A stretch of 64,000 bases of DNA from Bacteroidota bacterium (GTDB lineage: Bacteria > Bacteroidota > Bacteroidia > B-17B0 > Aurantibacillaceae): NCBI GenBank assembly GCA_019638705.1, contig JAHBTI010000004.1, positions 62,001 through 126,000 on the forward strand. The letters run 5' to 3'. The translations under genes and the position numbers were made by a program. Each line of letters opens with the position of its first letter. Position 1 is the first letter of the stretch. Positions 61,549 to 64,000 of this stretch are shown here, piece after piece. Under the pieces are notes generated by a model. It saw only the letters and a list, made by a program, of their open reading frames with translations. It ran no database searches and was not told where the DNA came from.

Positions 61549-62289
61549 ATGTTCACTCTCTATTTAAAAGAAATACGCAGCTTTTTGAGTTCGCTTATCG
61601 GTTACATTGCCATTGGCGTATTTGTTTCTCTCATCGGCATTTTTATGTGGATTATTCCCACCGATGCGGGCGGCTACAATGTGTTGGATAACGGTTTTGC
61701 CAACATTGACCCTTTGTTTTTTATTGCGCCCTGGGTGTATTTGTTTTTAATTCCCGCCATTACCATGCGTTCCTTTTCCGAAGAGAAAAAAAACGGAACA
61801 ATTGAATTATTGCTCACACGCCCGCTCACGGATTTGCAAATTGTACTCGCCAAATATTTTGCGGGATTTACTTTAGTTATGGTGTCGTTGTTGCCGACTT
61901 TAATTTATTATTACAGCGTTCACACTTTGGGCGCACCAAAGGGAAATATTGACACAGGCGGAATGTGGGGTTCATACATCGGTTTGTTGTTTTTGGGTGC
62001 GGGCTTTGTATCCATCGGAATTTTTGCTTCGGCAATTTCCGAAAATCAGGTTATTGCATTTATCATTGCGCTGTTGCTGTGCTTTTTTTGTTACATCGGT
62101 TTTGAATTTATTGCGCAAAGCGGCGTGTTTGGCAAGTACGATGCCTTCTTTAAAAGTCTTGGCATTAACGACCATTATGTAAGCATGAGCCGTGGCGTGA
62201 TTGACACCCGCGATGCCTTGTATTTTATCAGCGTAATTGCTTTATTTAATTTATTAACCAAATTAGTGTTGGAGAGCAGAAAATGGTAG
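61549..62289 (+). CDS. gldF: Gliding motility ABC transporter permease GldF
   Basis: A 246-residue ABC-2 permease with six transmembrane helices. It starts MFTLYLKEIRSFLSSLIGYI and has FSEEKKNGTIELLLTRPLTD, the ABC-2 family motif after the second helix. GldF with GldG and the ATPase GldA is needed for gliding in Flavobacterium; here gldA is not in the window. It overlaps gldG by 7 bp. Paired with GldG it may also drive a transport step in non-gliding species. Confidence 0.92.
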   Translation: MFTLYLKEIRSFLSSLIGYIAIGVFVSLIGIFMWIIPTDAGGYNVLDNGFANIDPLFFIAPWVYLFLIPAITMRSFSEEKKNGTIELLLTRPLTDLQIVLAKYFAGFTLVMVSLLPTLIYYYSVHTLGAPKGNIDTGGMWGSYIGLLFLGAGFVSIGIFASAISENQVIAFIIALLLCFFCYIGFEFIAQSGVFGKYDAFFKSLGINDHYVSMSRGVIDTRDALYFISVIALFNLLTKLVLESRKW

Positions 62290-63998
62290 AGAACAAAAAA
62301 ACACAAACGAGCAACAAACGCCGCGATGTACTTTCATTAGCAGCCTTGTTAGTGATTATTATACTCGTAAACTTTGTAGCAAAATATTATTTCCAACGTT
62401 TTGATTTAACTTCCGAAAAACGTTACACCTTGGCACAATCCACAAAAACGCTTCTCAAAAATTTAGACGATGAGGTGTATTTGAAAGTGTATTTGAGTGG
62501 GGATTTAAACCCGAGTTTCACGCGCTTAAAAAACGAAGCCAGAGAAATTTTAGATGAGTTCCGCGCACATTCTCACAATCAGGTGCAGTACGAATTTATC
62601 ACAATCGGCGAGGGTTTGACGAATGAAGAACGAAATAATTTAGAACGGCAATTGTTTCAAAAAGGATTAATGCCCGAAAGTATTTCCGAAAAACGAAAGG
62701 ATAAAATGACACAGTCCATTATTTTCCCCGGCGCAATTGTGAATTACAAAGCCAAAGAAACCGTGTGGCAAATTTTTACGCGACAAACACCCGGCATTGA
62801 TTTTGAAACTTCGGTAAACAACAGCGTGCAGGAGTTGGAATACAGCCTTACCAATGCCATTCGCAAACTGCAACGCACAAAACGCCCCGAAGTAACCTTT
62901 ATTCAGGGACACGGCGAAGCAGACACCTTGCATCAATACGATTTTATGCGTGTGTTGTCTGAATATTACAAGGTAAACCAAACCGAAATTACTAAAGGAA
63001 AAGAGCTTACTGCCCTGAAAGGAAGCGATGCCATTATCATCACGCAGCCGCAAACAGAATTTAACGACAAAGAAAAATTTGTGATTGACCAGTTTATTAT
63101 GAACGGCGGAAAAGTGCTTTGGCTCATTGACCCCGTTGAAACAAACACCGATTCGTTGCGCAAAGGTTTCACCATTGGGATAAATCGCCCCTTGAACATT
63201 GAAGATATGCTGTTTAAATACGGCGTGCGCTTAAATCCTGTGTTGGTGCAGGATTTGCAATGCGGTTACTTAAACATAAACACAGGTTTCAGAGACGGAC
63301 AGGCAAAATTTGAACTCTTTCCTTGGCTTTACACCGTTCTTGTTTTACCCGATAACACACACCCGATTGTAAAAAACTTGGATTTAATAAAAATGGATTT
63401 TACAAGCACACTTGATACCGTTTCGGCAAAAGGAATAAAAAAAACAATTCTTTTAAAAACATCAAAATATACCAAAACGCAGCCAACACCAGCGCGTGTG
63501 TATTTGGGCATGGTGCAGACGAAGCCGAAAGAAAGTCAGTTTATTAATTCGTATCAGCCTGTGGCGGTGTTGCTGGAGGGCGCGTTCAGCAGTTTTGTAG
63601 AGTACCGTTTGCCAAACATTTTGCTGGAAGACACCAATTTTAAATACACAGACAAAGGCAAACACACAAAAATGATTGTGGTGGCTGACGGCAACGTGGC
63701 TCAAAACGATGTGCAACAAAACAACGGACAGCCTTTTCCTTTGGGCTATGACCGCAACACCAAACAAACCTTTGCCAACAAAACGTTTTTATTGAATTGC
63801 GTAAATTATTTGTTGGACGATGAGGGAATGTTGCAACTCCGCTCACGCGAAGTGAAATTACGCTTACTCAACAAAAAGAAAATTGGTGAACAATACCGCA
63901 GCAAATGGCAAATGGTAAACGTTGGTTTTCCTCTATTAATTATTGCTGCCTTTGGTGTGCTGCAATTTTATTTAAGGAAGAGGAAGTTTGCTTCTTAG
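62283..63998 (+). CDS. gldG: Gliding motility-associated protein GldG
   Basis: A 571-residue protein with an N-terminal transmembrane helix (DVLSLAALLVIIILVNFVA), a large periplasmic region of the ABC-type uncharacterised transport family (about 45-530) with FDLTSEKRYTLAQSTKTLL and TFIQGHGEADTLHQYDFM, and a C-terminal helix (VGFPLLIIAAFGVLQFYL). It works with GldF. The gene is complete and stops 2 bp before the window end. Confidence 0.93.
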   Translation: MVENKKTQTSNKRRDVLSLAALLVIIILVNFVAKYYFQRFDLTSEKRYTLAQSTKTLLKNLDDEVYLKVYLSGDLNPSFTRLKNEAREILDEFRAHSHNQVQYEFITIGEGLTNEERNNLERQLFQKGLMPESISEKRKDKMTQSIIFPGAIVNYKAKETVWQIFTRQTPGIDFETSVNNSVQELEYSLTNAIRKLQRTKRPEVTFIQGHGEADTLHQYDFMRVLSEYYKVNQTEITKGKELTALKGSDAIIITQPQTEFNDKEKFVIDQFIMNGGKVLWLIDPVETNTDSLRKGFTIGINRPLNIEDMLFKYGVRLNPVLVQDLQCGYLNINTGFRDGQAKFELFPWLYTVLVLPDNTHPIVKNLDLIKMDFTSTLDTVSAKGIKKTILLKTSKYTKTQPTPARVYLGMVQTKPKESQFINSYQPVAVLLEGAFSSFVEYRLPNILLEDTNFKYTDKGKHTKMIVVADGNVAQNDVQQNNGQPFPLGYDRNTKQTFANKTFLLNCVNYLLDDEGMLQLRSREVKLRLLNKKKIGEQYRSKWQMVNVGFPLLIIAAFGVLQFYLRKRKFAS

Positions 63999-64000
63999 AT

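Overview
The window looks like a chromosomal segment of a Bacteroidota bacterium. The evidence is the type IX secretion (T9SS) sorting domains on three secreted proteins, the gliding genes gldF and gldG, a SusC-like TonB-dependent receptor, LytTR/LytS-type regulation with a periplasmic propeller sensor, promoters of the TTTG-N17-20-TAnnTTTG type, almost no Shine-Dalgarno signals, and an AT-rich composition. I cannot fix the order; a Chitinophagales- or Sphingobacteriales-like organism would fit.

Left end (1-10.8 kb): a divergent lipoprotein runs off the window, then comes a long plus-strand defence-type operon. Its backbone is an MksFEB/Wadjet-JetABC-like SMC complex (mksF, mksE, mksB). Five genes are embedded in it: a small secreted protein, a RhuM-family protein, a VOC-fold protein, and a phosphoribosyltransferase plus DprA-like pair that matches the ShosTA toxin-antitoxin/anti-phage module. 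An FRG-domain protein follows mksB directly, and no JetD nuclease is visible. Several gene junctions carry the same short TTTGAAGATG-type repeats, which suggests assembly by insertion.

10.8-22.4 kb: an EamA transporter, a family 9 glycosyltransferase, a 3-hydroxyacyl-CoA dehydrogenase, an XRE regulator with three copies of a 10-bp operator candidate facing a lipoprotein gene, a T9SS-secreted protein, an AbiEi/AbiEii pair and a TonB receptor. 22.5-29 kb: a tight, mostly overlapping carotenoid operon (MarR, crtI, crtB, an unknown gene, crtZ, lycopene cyclase, photolyase, flavin reductase). It suggests pigment synthesis and light-damage repair under one MarR-type switch.

29-35.2 kb: minus-strand cell-envelope genes (T9SS protein, MacB-like permease, lptC, an outer-membrane protein, coaX). 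35.3-43.2 kb: tRNA-Phe, then a type I restriction-modification locus (hsdR, hsdM, hsdS). An AlbA_2/ATPase (Schlafen/RecG-like) gene is inserted between hsdM and hsdS and has left a second copy of the hsdM 3' end in front of hsdS. 43.4-48.4 kb: a LytTR regulator, a LytS-type sensor kinase and a gliding-motility-type secreted protein, with four 38-bp tandem repeats between the two regulators.

48.4-64 kb: uvrA with an in-frame repeat-derived insert, an orphan gene flanked by attC-like GTTAGGC cores, a HigBA module between twin hairpins, the housekeeping run miaB / repeat protein / sigma-54 activator / lptE / TPR / secG interrupted by a DUF433-DUF5615 module, an antitoxin-like small gene facing a P-loop ATPase, and gldF-gldG at the right end.

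The best candidates for something undescribed are the nested MksFEB + ShosTA-like + RhuM + FRG operon and the cassette-like scars in the hsd locus and around the 51.5-52.2 kb gene.
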